Positions 6,864-13,058 are shown, counted from the first letter of the stretch. The stretch: DNA of 14,244 bases from Candidatus Heimdallarchaeota archaeon (GCA_016839985.1 JAEOTG010000296.1:1-14244), one strand, 5' to 3'. Notes: generated by a model from the sequence alone, not told the origin. Numbers and translations are program-made.

Positions 6864-7532
6864 TTGCTCGAACCCAATACACGTTATATACAAATAGCAT
6901 TCAATCGCGATGCTTCTCAAGTGAGAAGGATTTTACCTAAGATTCCGTACGATCCAAGAATAATTATTGAAGCTGGAACCCCGTACATAAAATTAACTGG
7001 AGCTGCAGGTATTAGATTGATAAGAAGAATGTGGAAGGGTATGGTTGTTGCTGATCTTAAAGTAACTGATGGAGCAGTTAGAGAGATTTTGTTTGCAAGT
7101 AGATCAGGTGCAAATGCAGTTACAGTGATGGGATCGGCTCCAACTGTAACTATAGATTTATTCAACGCTAATTGTGCCAGACTAGGCATTTATTCTATGA
7201 TAGATATGTTAGGTGTTACTGATCCACTTAAAAAACTCCTTCCTCTGAGAAATAAACCGGATTTCATTGTTATCCATAAAGGTAGAGATGAAGAAGCTGA
7301 TGCTCGAAGTATAATACGTTACAAGGATATTTCTAAAGTGCATTCAAAATATAAAACATTCATTGCAGTAGCAGGAGGTTTAGAACCACACAGTGTTAGA
7401 TCAGCTTTTTTCAATGGAGCTGATGTAGCTGTTTTGAATGTAATTGCTGCAGATGATCCAAATGCAGGCTTACATGAAAACGATGATTTCCCAAATCTTA
7501 TCCCTGCGATTCTTCGAGAAGTAGGAAAATAG
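6864..7532 (+). CDS. OMPDC-superfamily TIM-barrel protein (HUMPS family, hexulose-6-phosphate synthase-like)
   Basis: A 222-residue TIM barrel of the orotidine-5'-phosphate decarboxylase superfamily. The signature is ADLKVTDG with Asp64, Lys66 and Asp69 (DxKxxD), preceded by EAGTPYIK (Glu36). The rest follows the HUMPS branch (3-hexulose-6-phosphate synthase / 3-keto-L-gulonate-6-phosphate decarboxylase) rather than true PyrF: ANAVTVMGSAP on the next strand, His138 in VIHKGRDEE with an Arg three residues later, and the phosphate-binding VAGGLEPHSV ... NGADVAVLNVI. True OMPDC has DxKxxDIPxT, which is not seen. In archaea HPS makes or uses ribulose 5-phosphate for nucleotide and aromatic synthesis; the substrate here is inferred only. 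The start is TTG at 6864 with GAGGGA (6853-6858) 5 nt upstream. It is 11 nt after the SPFH stop, so it is co-transcribed. Confidence 0.75.
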   Translation: MLEPNTRYIQIAFNRDASQVRRILPKIPYDPRIIIEAGTPYIKLTGAAGIRLIRRMWKGMVVADLKVTDGAVREILFASRSGANAVTVMGSAPTVTIDLFNANCARLGIYSMIDMLGVTDPLKKLLPLRNKPDFIVIHKGRDEEADARSIIRYKDISKVHSKYKTFIAVAGGLEPHSVRSAFFNGADVAVLNVIAADDPNAGLHENDDFPNLIPAILREVGK

Positions 7533-7556
7533 TTTTTTCTTTCTTTTTATTTTTTA
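7533..7556 (+). terminator. T-rich terminator tract after the SPFH / HUMPS pair
   Basis: A run of T-rich sequence (TTTTTTCTTTCTTTTTATTT and on) begins at the base after the HUMPS stop codon. Archaeal RNA polymerase ends at such oligo-U stretches without a hairpin. The tract reaches into the last bases of the convergent MBL-fold gene. Confidence 0.55.
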
Positions 7557-8411
7557 ACAATCAAATTCTATTGTTGTTCCCACAGAACATTTTCTCACTA
7601 TATTGTTTCCAAATTCTTTCTTAATCATACGAATTGCTTTAGTACCAGTACTGTGATTAAGATATAATATTGGGTTTTTGAGTTTGCGTTTAATATTATT
7701 TATAACTTGATCAACTTTCTGTTTTTTAGAAAAAACCATATGTACTCCTCCAATTACTGCATGAATATCATCATTAAACAGCTCCTTTGCTTTGTTACAT
7801 GTATTCAGTAATCCGGAATGACAACAACCAGTTATTAGTACAAGACCCTCGGAAGTTTGAAGCACTAAAGATTGATCATCAACAACTGAATCATATTCCC
7901 AATTATCATTTATTTTACACTTATAGTGTCTGGAAAGATTCTGAACATTGATTCTTTCCTTTAGAGAGATTTCACCTGTAGTGAAAAGTTTAGGGGCAAT
8001 TTGTATAGATTCTTTGTTAAAATTAAACTGTACTTTTTCTTCTATTTCAGGTTCAAATATGGGGAAACCTGCATTCCACATTTTTTTATTTCCAATAAAT
8101 GAACTTCTTGGTATTGTTGCATCAGGATGAGTAAATATAGGCAATTTATTTGAAGTAGTTCTAGCGTTAACAAGACCAATTAAACCTCTTACGTGATCCA
8201 TGTGTCCGTGAGTAAGAAAAACCTTGTCAATTTCATTTGGCTTTATTTTGAGATTTTCCATATTGCGAGTTAATCGCCATCCTATCAATCCTAAATCTGA
8301 TATTATTTGTTCTTGATTTATTGATATATGGAAAGACACTCCATTGAAAGCTCCAAAACTTCTCCATTTAAAAAATTGAGAATCGTAAACTGTTGTAATT
8401 TTAACTTTCAT
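7554..8411 (-). CDS. MBL-fold hydrolase, dihydropterin/RFA-P synthase-like family
   Basis: A 285-residue metallo-beta-lactamase-fold protein of the group often annotated '7,8-dihydropterin-6-methyl-4-(beta-D-ribofuranosyl)-aminobenzene-5'-phosphate synthase', a name of uncertain worth for the family as a whole. Metal ligands are in THGHMDHVRGL (His68, His70, Asp72, His73), GCCHSGLLNT (His198) and LNHSTGTKAI (His253). Other family marks are THPDA, TTGEISLKE and AVIGGVHM. I prefer the ATG at 8411, which gives the family start MKVKITTVYDSQF. An upstream in-frame ATG at 8492 would add 27 residues with no homologous look and would leave only 11 nt between divergent starts, too little for two promoters. 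It is divergent from the M55 gene and convergent with the HUMPS gene. Substrate unknown; pterin chemistry is possible but not shown. Confidence 0.8.
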   Translation of the reverse strand: MKVKITTVYDSQFFKWRSFGAFNGVSFHISINQEQIISDLGLIGWRLTRNMENLKIKPNEIDKVFLTHGHMDHVRGLIGLVNARTTSNKLPIFTHPDATIPRSSFIGNKKMWNAGFPIFEPEIEEKVQFNFNKESIQIAPKLFTTGEISLKERINVQNLSRHYKCKINDNWEYDSVVDDQSLVLQTSEGLVLITGCCHSGLLNTCNKAKELFNDDIHAVIGGVHMVFSKKQKVDQVINNIKRKLKNPILYLNHSTGTKAIRMIKKEFGNNIVRKCSVGTTIEFDC

Positions 8412-8503
8412 AGTATCTCGCACAAATACTATATGAGAACCATTCTTTAAATTTGTCCGAAATGCTTTAATTGCTAAAGAAAAAATAATCATTAAGTGAT
8501 TTA

Positions 8504-9352
8504 ATGAAAGCTTTTATATCGGTCGATCTTGAAGGATTACCTTTTGTTGTTACTCTTGGACATTTAAATCTTAAGGGCTCCTTATATGATGAGGCTAGGG
8601 AAATAGCTACTAAATTGACTTTAATTGTTACTGATGAATTACATAAGAATGGCTATGAAAAAATAATTATTGCGGATAGTCATGGTCCATCTGTAAATCT
8701 ACTAGTTGAGGATTTACCAGAATGTATAGAATTAGTAAGAGGAACTCCACGTCCTATTAGCATGGTTGCTGGAGTAGAGGATTGTGATGTTGCTATTTTC
8801 CTAGGATACCATGCAAAATTTGGAACCGAAAAATCAACTTTCGACCATACTTATAGTGGAGGAAGTATTCATAAACTAGAAGTAAATGATGTAACTGTAA
8901 GTGAGTTTCTTTTGAATGGATACACTGCAGGTGAATTAGGTGTTCCTGTTATCCTTGTTGCAGGTGATGCTAAGCTCTTAGAAGATGATGTACAAAAACA
9001 CGCTCCTTGGGCGGAAACAGTAATTCTTAAACATTCCTTAAGCAGATTTGCTGCTAGAAGTCCAAGTTTATTGCAAATAGAGAAAGAACTCCGTGATGCT
9101 GTAAAAAAAGCAATAACCAATGTAAATGAAAACAAAGTCAAACCGTTAGTAACAAAAAAACCGGTGAAATTATGTGTAACATTAAGAGATACTCATCAAA
9201 CAGATATAGTATCTTTATTACCTATAATAAAAAGAATCGATGCTCTTAAAGTTGAATATATATCAACAGATATGGTTGAAGCTTACAAAACATTTCAAGC
9301 AATTGTGTATCTTGCAGCAGCTGCATCCAACATGTTACAGCATATGAAATAA
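8504..9352 (+). CDS. M55-family zinc D-aminopeptidase (DppA-like)
   Basis: A 282-residue metallopeptidase of family M55. DppA of Bacillus removes N-terminal D-amino acids from peptides and forms a decameric ring. Residues expected for the dinuclear zinc site are in place: Asp8 and Glu10 in ISVDLEG, His60 in IADSHGPS, His103 in LGYHAKFG and Glu134 in VSEFLLNG. The catalytic His115 lies in FDHTYSGG, matching the family numbering closely. The family's ARSP-like loop is seen as FAARSPSL. There is no signal peptide, so it acts in the cytoplasm. An SD (AAGTGAT) lies about 3 nt before the ATG. No dpp transporter is beside it, so its natural peptide is unknown. The stop codon is only 3 nt from that of the convergent MinD-type gene. 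Confidence 0.92.
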   Translation: MKAFISVDLEGLPFVVTLGHLNLKGSLYDEAREIATKLTLIVTDELHKNGYEKIIIADSHGPSVNLLVEDLPECIELVRGTPRPISMVAGVEDCDVAIFLGYHAKFGTEKSTFDHTYSGGSIHKLEVNDVTVSEFLLNGYTAGELGVPVILVAGDAKLLEDDVQKHAPWAETVILKHSLSRFAARSPSLLQIEKELRDAVKKAITNVNENKVKPLVTKKPVKLCVTLRDTHQTDIVSLLPIIKRIDALKVEYISTDMVEAYKTFQAIVYLAAAASNMLQHMK

Positions 9353-9355
9353 GTT

Positions 9356-10258
9356 CTAACTAGGTATTTGTAATTTGTCTTCAATAATGTAAGCAATTTT
9401 AGTAAGTGTTTCTTGTATCTCTTTTTCTTCTTTATTTTTTGCTTCCATTTCTATTACAGTCTTCTTCCCAATCATAGCTGTTGTAAAGATGTGATTATGT
9501 GGTATGCAAGCAATTACTGGAGATTTCTCTTTACAGATTTCTTCAATCTCTTGAGTGATTTCTAAATTAATATCAGCTTTGTTTATAATTACATAACTCC
9601 TAATTCGAAACTGCTCTAGAAGTGTTAAGACTCGCTCTAGATCATGCTTTCCAGAAATTGTTGGTTCAGTTACAACAAGTGCCATATCTGAACCAGTAAT
9701 TGAGCTAATAACCGGACATCCTATTCCAGGTGAACCATCAATTAAGATAAGTTCTTTATTGAGCTCTTTAGCTACCTCGTTTGCTTGTTTTCTTACCTCA
9801 GCAACTAGCAATCCTGAGCTTTCTTCTCCTGGTTTGAGTCTAGCATGGACCATTTTACCAATTCTAGTTTCTGAAATAAAATAATGACCAGAAATATGTT
9901 CTTTCATTTCTACTGCAGCTTCAGGACAAATATGATAACATAAGCTACATCCTTCACACTTGAAAGGTTCAACAATAAAATCAGCATTTATAGCATCAAA
10001 ACGACAAGAATCTCTGCATAAGTTACATTCTGTACAGGTTTCATGGTTGATTTCAGCTTTTTTCAAACCATAATATTCTTGAGTAGATGACTCCATCGGT
10101 GTAAAAATTAAATACAAATCTGCTGCATCCACGTCAGCATCAGCAAGTATAATCTTATCTTTCAAGATATATGCTAAAGAAGCAATTATTGATGATTTAC
10201 CTGTTCCTCCTTTTCCTGAAATGACAGTTAGCTGTTTAGTAATTTTCTTACTATTCAT
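9356..10258 (-). CDS. MinD/Mrp-family ATPase with 2[4Fe-4S] ferredoxin insert (second of pair)
   Basis: A 300-residue P-loop ATPase of the MinD/Mrp/ParA (SIMIBI) class. The deviant Walker A VISGKGGTGKSS has the signature lysine at residue 16. DADVDAADLYLIF is the switch I / A' region and LIDGSPGIGCPV is switch II, with the Cys directly after it that is typical for this ferredoxin-bearing subfamily. A ferredoxin domain is inserted after the first third, with Cys75/78/81/85 and Cys101/104/107/111 (the second motif ending in CP). The gene follows its paralogue with a 1-nt gap and has its SD (AAGGAG) inside the end of that gene, so the two are made together and may form a heterodimer. Likely job: ATP-driven transfer or insertion of Fe-S or metal cofactors, inferred from the Mrp/NBP35 relation and the NifX-like neighbours. 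Cargo unknown. Confidence 0.88.
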   Translation of the reverse strand: MNSKKITKQLTVISGKGGTGKSSIIASLAYILKDKIILADADVDAADLYLIFTPMESSTQEYYGLKKAEINHETCTECNLCRDSCRFDAINADFIVEPFKCEGCSLCYHICPEAAVEMKEHISGHYFISETRIGKMVHARLKPGEESSGLLVAEVRKQANEVAKELNKELILIDGSPGIGCPVISSITGSDMALVVTEPTISGKHDLERVLTLLEQFRIRSYVIINKADINLEITQEIEEICKEKSPVIACIPHNHIFTTAMIGKKTVIEMEAKNKEEKEIQETLTKIAYIIEDKLQIPS

Positions 10259-10259
10259 T

Positions 10260-11096
10260 TTAAACTAACTCCTTGATTTTCAAAGCAAGTTGAGTAAACT
10301 CATTATGCCAGTTAGGAAAAGCTTGTACCAATGTTTTACCCAAAGAATATTGTTTAGCAATTTCTAAATCAAAAGGTATTTTCATTACAATAGGTATATG
10401 CTCTTTTTCACAATATTTCTCCATTTCCTCATTTCCCATTCCATCCTTGTTTATTATTACACCAAATTTCTTATTTAATTGTCTAAGCGCTTCCACTACT
10501 ATTTTCATATCAGAAAGACCAAATGGAGTAGGTTCTCCAATCAACAAAACAAAATCAGCGTCAATCACTGTTTCAACCATTGAACATGAAGATCCAGGAG
10601 GACAATCTAAGATTACAAAATCTCTATCTTCTTTTACATACTCTTTTAACTTTGCAATAACTGGTGATGCTAATTCTTCTCCAACAATTAATTCACCATA
10701 GTTAAAAAGAAGGTTCTCTTCCCTTCCGGAATATATTATTCCAATAGGTCTATATCTTTCTGTTATTGCATTAACAGGACATACTGCAGAACAGACTCCA
10801 CAACCATGGCAAATTTTTTCAAAAAGTAACACTTCTCCAGGAAGATTTGCAAGCGCATTATACTCACAGCTATCACTACATTTTCCACACTGTGTACAAA
10901 TTTCTTTATCTATGTCGGGTACAGGAATCTCTGCTTTGTCAATAGGTTGAACTCGATGACATAGAAATAGAAAACTATTAGGTTCCTCTACATCTGCATC
11001 TAAAAGCTGAACATTTTTAAGCGACATAGCTAAGCTCGTTGCAACTAAAGTTTTACCTGTTCCACCCTTTCCTGAAACTACCGCTATCTGAACCAT
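10260..11096 (-). CDS. MinD/Mrp-family ATPase with 2[4Fe-4S] ferredoxin insert (first of pair)
   Basis: A 278-residue paralogue of the ATPase just downstream. The Walker A is VVSGKGGTGKT (signature Lys10, catalytic Lys15), LLDADVEEPNSFLFL follows, and switch II is ILDCPPGSSCSMVE, again with a Cys after the DxPPG motif. The ferredoxin insert has Cys67/70/73/77 and Cys96/99/102/106, enough for two [4Fe-4S] clusters. I set the start at 11096 (MVQIAVVSGKGG), 13 nt after the upstream stop; an in-frame ATG at 11129 would overlap the NifX-like gene by 20 nt and add an odd N-terminus. GTGA 5-9 nt upstream may serve as SD. Paired, non-identical MinD-ferredoxin ATPases next to NifX-type proteins are a known conserved arrangement in anaerobes (such as the MJ0578/MJ0579 pair), with no settled function. 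Confidence 0.88.
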   Translation of the reverse strand: MVQIAVVSGKGGTGKTLVATSLAMSLKNVQLLDADVEEPNSFLFLCHRVQPIDKAEIPVPDIDKEICTQCGKCSDSCEYNALANLPGEVLLFEKICHGCGVCSAVCPVNAITERYRPIGIIYSGREENLLFNYGELIVGEELASPVIAKLKEYVKEDRDFVILDCPPGSSCSMVETVIDADFVLLIGEPTPFGLSDMKIVVEALRQLNKKFGVIINKDGMGNEEMEKYCEKEHIPIVMKIPFDLEIAKQYSLGKTLVQAFPNWHNEFTQLALKIKELV

Positions 11097-11109
11097 TTCA
11101 GTCACTAAT

Positions 11110-11457
11110 CTAATGTTTACAACCATCATCTGTGGTTGCTTCTCTTAGCTTTCCTTCCTTGAAGTCTGATATTACTTTACTAATTTTTCCTTCAGCTCCA
11201 ACAAAAAGACGTAAGCCTAGTTGTGAACATAAGGATATTGCTCGAGAGCCTATACCTCCACAGATAAGACCATCACAATGCTGTTTTAAAAATTCTGCAG
11301 GAAGACCTTTTCCTCCAAAATGATCACTTTTATTCTCGATAACTTTTATTTCATTTGTTTCTTCATCCCAGATTGTGAAGAATGGGGATCTACCAAAATG
11401 GTATCCTAACTCGTCCTCTAATCCTTTATTTCCCATTGATGGAATTGCATATTTCAT
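11110..11457 (-). CDS. NifX/NifB-type dinitrogenase iron-molybdenum cofactor-binding family protein (with C-terminal CKH)
   Basis: A 115-residue single-domain protein of the NifX / NifB C-terminal family (Nitro_FeMo-Co fold). It begins MKYAIPSMGNKGLEDELGYH and carries the FGRSPFF signature, then VIENKSDHFGGKGLPAEFL and GLICGGIGSRAI, where GG(K/A)G and the ICGGIG loop are standard. The C-terminus ends in DDGCKH, a Cys/His end often seen in this subgroup and a likely metal contact, as are the His in FGGKG context and the Cys in LICGG. There are no nif genes here, so the ligand need not be FeMo-co. The start is fixed by AGGTGAG, about 5 nt from the ATG. It lies between the second NifX-like gene and the ATPase pair and may deliver or hold the cofactor they handle. 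Confidence 0.88.
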   Translation of the reverse strand: MKYAIPSMGNKGLEDELGYHFGRSPFFTIWDEETNEIKVIENKSDHFGGKGLPAEFLKQHCDGLICGGIGSRAISLCSQLGLRLFVGAEGKISKVISDFKEGKLREATTDDGCKH

Positions 11458-11467
11458 TCATTCTCAC

Positions 11468-11797
11468 CTAAATTTCTCTCAATTCATTTCTTTTCCATTT
11501 TTCAATAAGATCTTTAGCAGGAATTTGAAGTCCTTCGTAAATCTTTGTATTAGAGCTTCTGAGAGACCTATATGCGTTAGGACCAACTTCTGGAGTTATT
11601 ACAACATTAACTCCCTTTGAAACAAGAAACTCTACTGCTTGGATTCCTGCACCTCCTCTAGCTTGAACTGCAGGATTTTCAACTATTTCAATTTCTGTAG
11701 ATTCATTGTCATAAATCAAGTAATATATTGATCTACCGAATCTCCTAGCCATCTGTGACATTTCACTTTTTTCTGATATTGGAATCGCTATTTTCAT
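11468..11797 (-). CDS. NifX/NifB-type dinitrogenase iron-molybdenum cofactor-binding family protein (short form)
   Basis: A 109-residue protein of the same NifX-like fold as its downstream neighbour, but of a different subgroup. It starts MKIAIPISEKSEMSQMARRF and has FGRSIYYLIYD, then VENPAVQARGGAGIQAVEFL and VVITPEVGPNAYRSL, the GGAG and GPNA motifs of the family. It lacks the C-terminal Cys/His end and has no cysteine, so metal binding would rely on other groups or on a partner. The SD AGAAGTGA stands a few nt before the ATG, just after the DUF134 stop (12-nt gap). Having one copy of each subgroup in tandem suggests a heteromeric pair or two steps in cofactor handling; this is inference. 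Confidence 0.87.
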   Translation of the reverse strand: MKIAIPISEKSEMSQMARRFGRSIYYLIYDNESTEIEIVENPAVQARGGAGIQAVEFLVSKGVNVVITPEVGPNAYRSLRSSNTKIYEGLQIPAKDLIEKWKRNELREI

Positions 11798-11809
11798 TTT
11801 TTCACTTCT

Positions 11810-12112
11810 TTATTTTTCATCGGAATTATCCGTAGGGTCAGGTTCAAATTGAATTGCAAATCCATGAAATAAAGCGCAAGCAATTTTTGTATGAGCTAGA
11901 TTAAGTTCACGACTAAAGGAAGACTGGGAAATACCCATTTTTTCAGCTGATTCATTTTGCTTAAGACCAACATAGTCTGCATAATAAATTGCTGTTATCT
12001 CTTCTTTAGTTAATTTCTGAATTTTCAAGCCCTTCATTGGAACTCTTATTGGCTTATACATGTTACCTTCAAATTCAATACAAGTTCTTTCCAATTTTCG
12101 TTTTTGAACCAT
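11810..12112 (-). CDS. DUF134 (UPF0251) family HTH regulator
   Basis: A 100-residue DNA-binding protein of the DUF134/UPF0251 family. The N-terminal part KRKLERTCIEFEGNMYKP matches the family opening (RxVxxxPxxxxFKP) with its cysteine. The C-terminal half is a sigma-70 region-4-like helix-turn-helix: GLKQNESAEKMGISQSSFSR then ELNLAHTKIACALFHGFAI. I prefer the ATG at 12112; the GTG at 12121 is in frame but falls in the SD-like CGTGAT. It is the first gene of the tight run DUF134-nifX-nifX-MinD-MinD and so is a good candidate for autoregulation. An 18-bp perfect palindrome lies 39-56 bp upstream of its start. What it senses is unknown; the conserved Cys and the Fe-S neighbours make metal or redox state a fair guess. 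Confidence 0.85.
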   Translation of the reverse strand: MVQKRKLERTCIEFEGNMYKPIRVPMKGLKIQKLTKEEITAIYYADYVGLKQNESAEKMGISQSSFSRELNLAHTKIACALFHGFAIQFEPDPTDNSDEK

Positions 12113-12150
12113 CAAAATCACGTTTTCTTTTACTTAAATAAATGTTTAGG

Positions 12151-12168
12151 TATGAATAATTATTCATA
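12151..12168. promoter_or_regulatory. 18-bp perfect palindrome, candidate operator of the DUF134-NifX-MinD operon
   Basis: TATGAATAATTATTCATA reads the same on both strands. It sits 39-56 bp before the DUF134 ATG and just upstream of a TATA-like TTTATTTAAG (12133-12142 on the minus strand), a usual place for an archaeal regulator. The half-site TGAATAA returns in the direct repeats upstream of the DUF5320-like gene. Confidence 0.5.
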
Positions 12169-12219
12169 AATTATTGATAAGAATAGATAATTAATAGTAT
12201 GAAAAAAAACGAAGCTATA

Positions 12220-12567
12220 CTAATCAATAATTACAATATTAATCTGATTATGCTTACTAATCGCTTCTGCTAATCTTAGTCGAATTGATTTCAGATATCT
12301 CCAGACAGATGTTTGAGATATACTCAGTTCTTCTGCAATCTCTTGTTGCGTTAATTCTTCTATATCTGAGAGTTGCAGTATTTGTAGTTCAAAACTTGTT
12401 AATTCAACGGTAATCTGATCTCTTGTAATCCTTCTATCAATATCTATTGGATAAGAAACAGGAGGACGTCCTATTCCTCTGTGATGTCTACGTCCTCGTC
12501 CTCGACCATGTCTTCTACCTCTTTGAAAACCATATTCTTCTGGAGGTGTTCTATCTGAATTTGACAT
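12220..12567 (-). CDS. HTH protein (DUF134 / sigma-70 region-4-like) with Gly/Arg/His-rich N-terminus
   Basis: A 115-residue protein in two parts. Residues about 14-35 are low-complexity and rich in Gly, Arg and His (RGRRHGRGRGRRHHRGIG), leading into GRPP. Residues about 55-105 hold a clear sigma-70 region-4 / DUF134-like HTH: ELTSFELQILQLSDIEELTQ, then QEIAEELSISQTSVWRYLKS, then IRLRLAEAI. It lacks the N-terminal cysteine element of typical DUF134 proteins, so it is a remote or derived member. The start at 12567 is supported by AAGGTTAT about 5 nt upstream. It lies between the DUF5320-like gene (62-nt gap with an oligo-T tract) and the DUF134 gene. It likely binds DNA; the basic arm may add nonspecific DNA contact. 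Function is inferred from the HTH only. Confidence 0.7.
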   Translation of the reverse strand: MSNSDRTPPEEYGFQRGRRHGRGRGRRHHRGIGRPPVSYPIDIDRRITRDQITVELTSFELQILQLSDIEELTQQEIAEELSISQTSVWRYLKSIRLRLAEAISKHNQINIVIID

Positions 12568-12590
12568 TTTAATAACCTTATATCTAATTT

Positions 12591-12612
12591 GAGAAAAAAG
12601 AAATAAAAAAAG
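12591..12612 (-). terminator. Oligo-T tract after the DUF5320-like gene
   Basis: On the minus strand CCTTTTTTTATTTCTTTTTT follows the DUF5320-like stop by about 18 nt. Such U-rich runs end archaeal transcripts, so the small upstream gene may be made in excess of the genes below it, with partial read-through. Confidence 0.45.
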
Positions 12613-12629
12613 GTTTTGAGGATATTCTC

Positions 12630-12974
12630 CTATTTAGCTGGTTTCCTAAGTGATTTTAGATACTCTATCTCCTCTTTAAGGCTTTCAATTTGTTTCTCAA
12701 CTATAGATATTTCGTAATCAATAGCTTCTGGACTTTTAGGAACACCATAAGGATCCCACCTTGCTGATTCAGGTGGTGGAACAAAACCTATGTCCTTTAA
12801 TCTTGATTGATACTCTGGCATAGTCCACCAACCTCGTGGAAGGTCAGGATACCAATCACAATTGGGACTGTAAAACCTTCTTCCTCCAAATCCATATCCT
12901 CTTCCCGCTTCCCTTCCATATCCTAGACCTCTACCATAACCTGGTCTTGGTCCATATCTTCTATGTCTAAACAT
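12630..12974 (-). CDS. DUF5320-like small Gly/Arg/Tyr-rich protein with C-terminal coiled coil
   Basis: A 114-residue protein of a kind usually found beside NifX/DUF134/MinD genes in anaerobes (DUF5320). Residues 1-34 are a Gly/Arg/Tyr-rich, probably disordered arm (RHRRYGPRPGYGRGLGYGRE and on). The middle is rich in Trp, Pro and aromatic residues (DWYPDLPRGWWTMPEYQ). Residues about 83-110 form a short charged coiled coil (IDYEISIVEKQIESLKEEIE), which suggests oligomers. There is no signal peptide or membrane segment. The ATG at 12974 is chosen because AAAGGTG (12981-12987) is 6 nt upstream; the in-frame GTG at 12983 is part of that SD. Its single Cys is not in a metal-type motif. The role is unknown; RNA or protein scaffolding are possible. 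Confidence 0.72.
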   Translation of the reverse strand: MFRHRRYGPRPGYGRGLGYGREAGRGYGFGGRRFYSPNCDWYPDLPRGWWTMPEYQSRLKDIGFVPPPESARWDPYGVPKSPEAIDYEISIVEKQIESLKEEIEYLKSLRKPAK

Positions 12975-12988
12975 TATTTTCACCTTTT

Positions 12989-13004
12989 GGGTTATTATTC
13001 AATA
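12989..13004 (-). repeat. Direct repeat copy 1, GGGTTATWATTCAATA
   Basis: First of two copies on the plus strand that match at 15 of 16 bases, 54 bp apart start to start, about five helical turns. This copy overlaps the region where the DUF5320-like transcript should start and lies just before its SD. Confidence 0.5.
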
Positions 13005-13021
13005 TTATTTAAACTCCTACA

Positions 13022-13034
13022 AATATAAATTTAT
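13022..13034 (-). promoter_or_regulatory. TATA-like box for the DUF5320-like gene
   Basis: On the minus strand AAATTTATATTTG is centred about 53 nt before the ATG at 12974. It would place the transcript start near 13001, inside repeat copy 1, leaving a leader of about 25 nt with the SD. Confidence 0.4.
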
Positions 13035-13042
13035 CTTTTTAT

Positions 13043-13058
13043 GGGTTATAATTCAATA
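13043..13058 (-). repeat. Direct repeat copy 2, GGGTTATWATTCAATA
   Basis: Second copy, one base different from the first. It lies directly upstream of the TATA-like box of the DUF5320-like gene, so the two copies bracket this promoter. This is a common layout for operator sites. Confidence 0.5.

Noticed and set aside
8412..8492. N-terminal 27-residue extension of the MBL-fold protein
   Set aside because: It would leave 11 nt between divergent starts and does not look like the family N-terminus, which begins at the Met at 8411.
11375..11620. 81-codon open frame on the plus strand inside the NifX-like genes
   Set aside because: Antisense to two genes with clear family motifs and no SD; shadow frame.
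9356..12121. Part of a nitrogenase gene cluster
   Set aside because: NifX-like and ATPase genes resemble nif accessory proteins, but no nifHDKEN or radical-SAM NifB is present in the window, and these families occur widely without nitrogenase.
12989..13058. CRISPR-like repeats
   Set aside because: Only two 16-bp copies with a promoter between them; no array and no cas genes.
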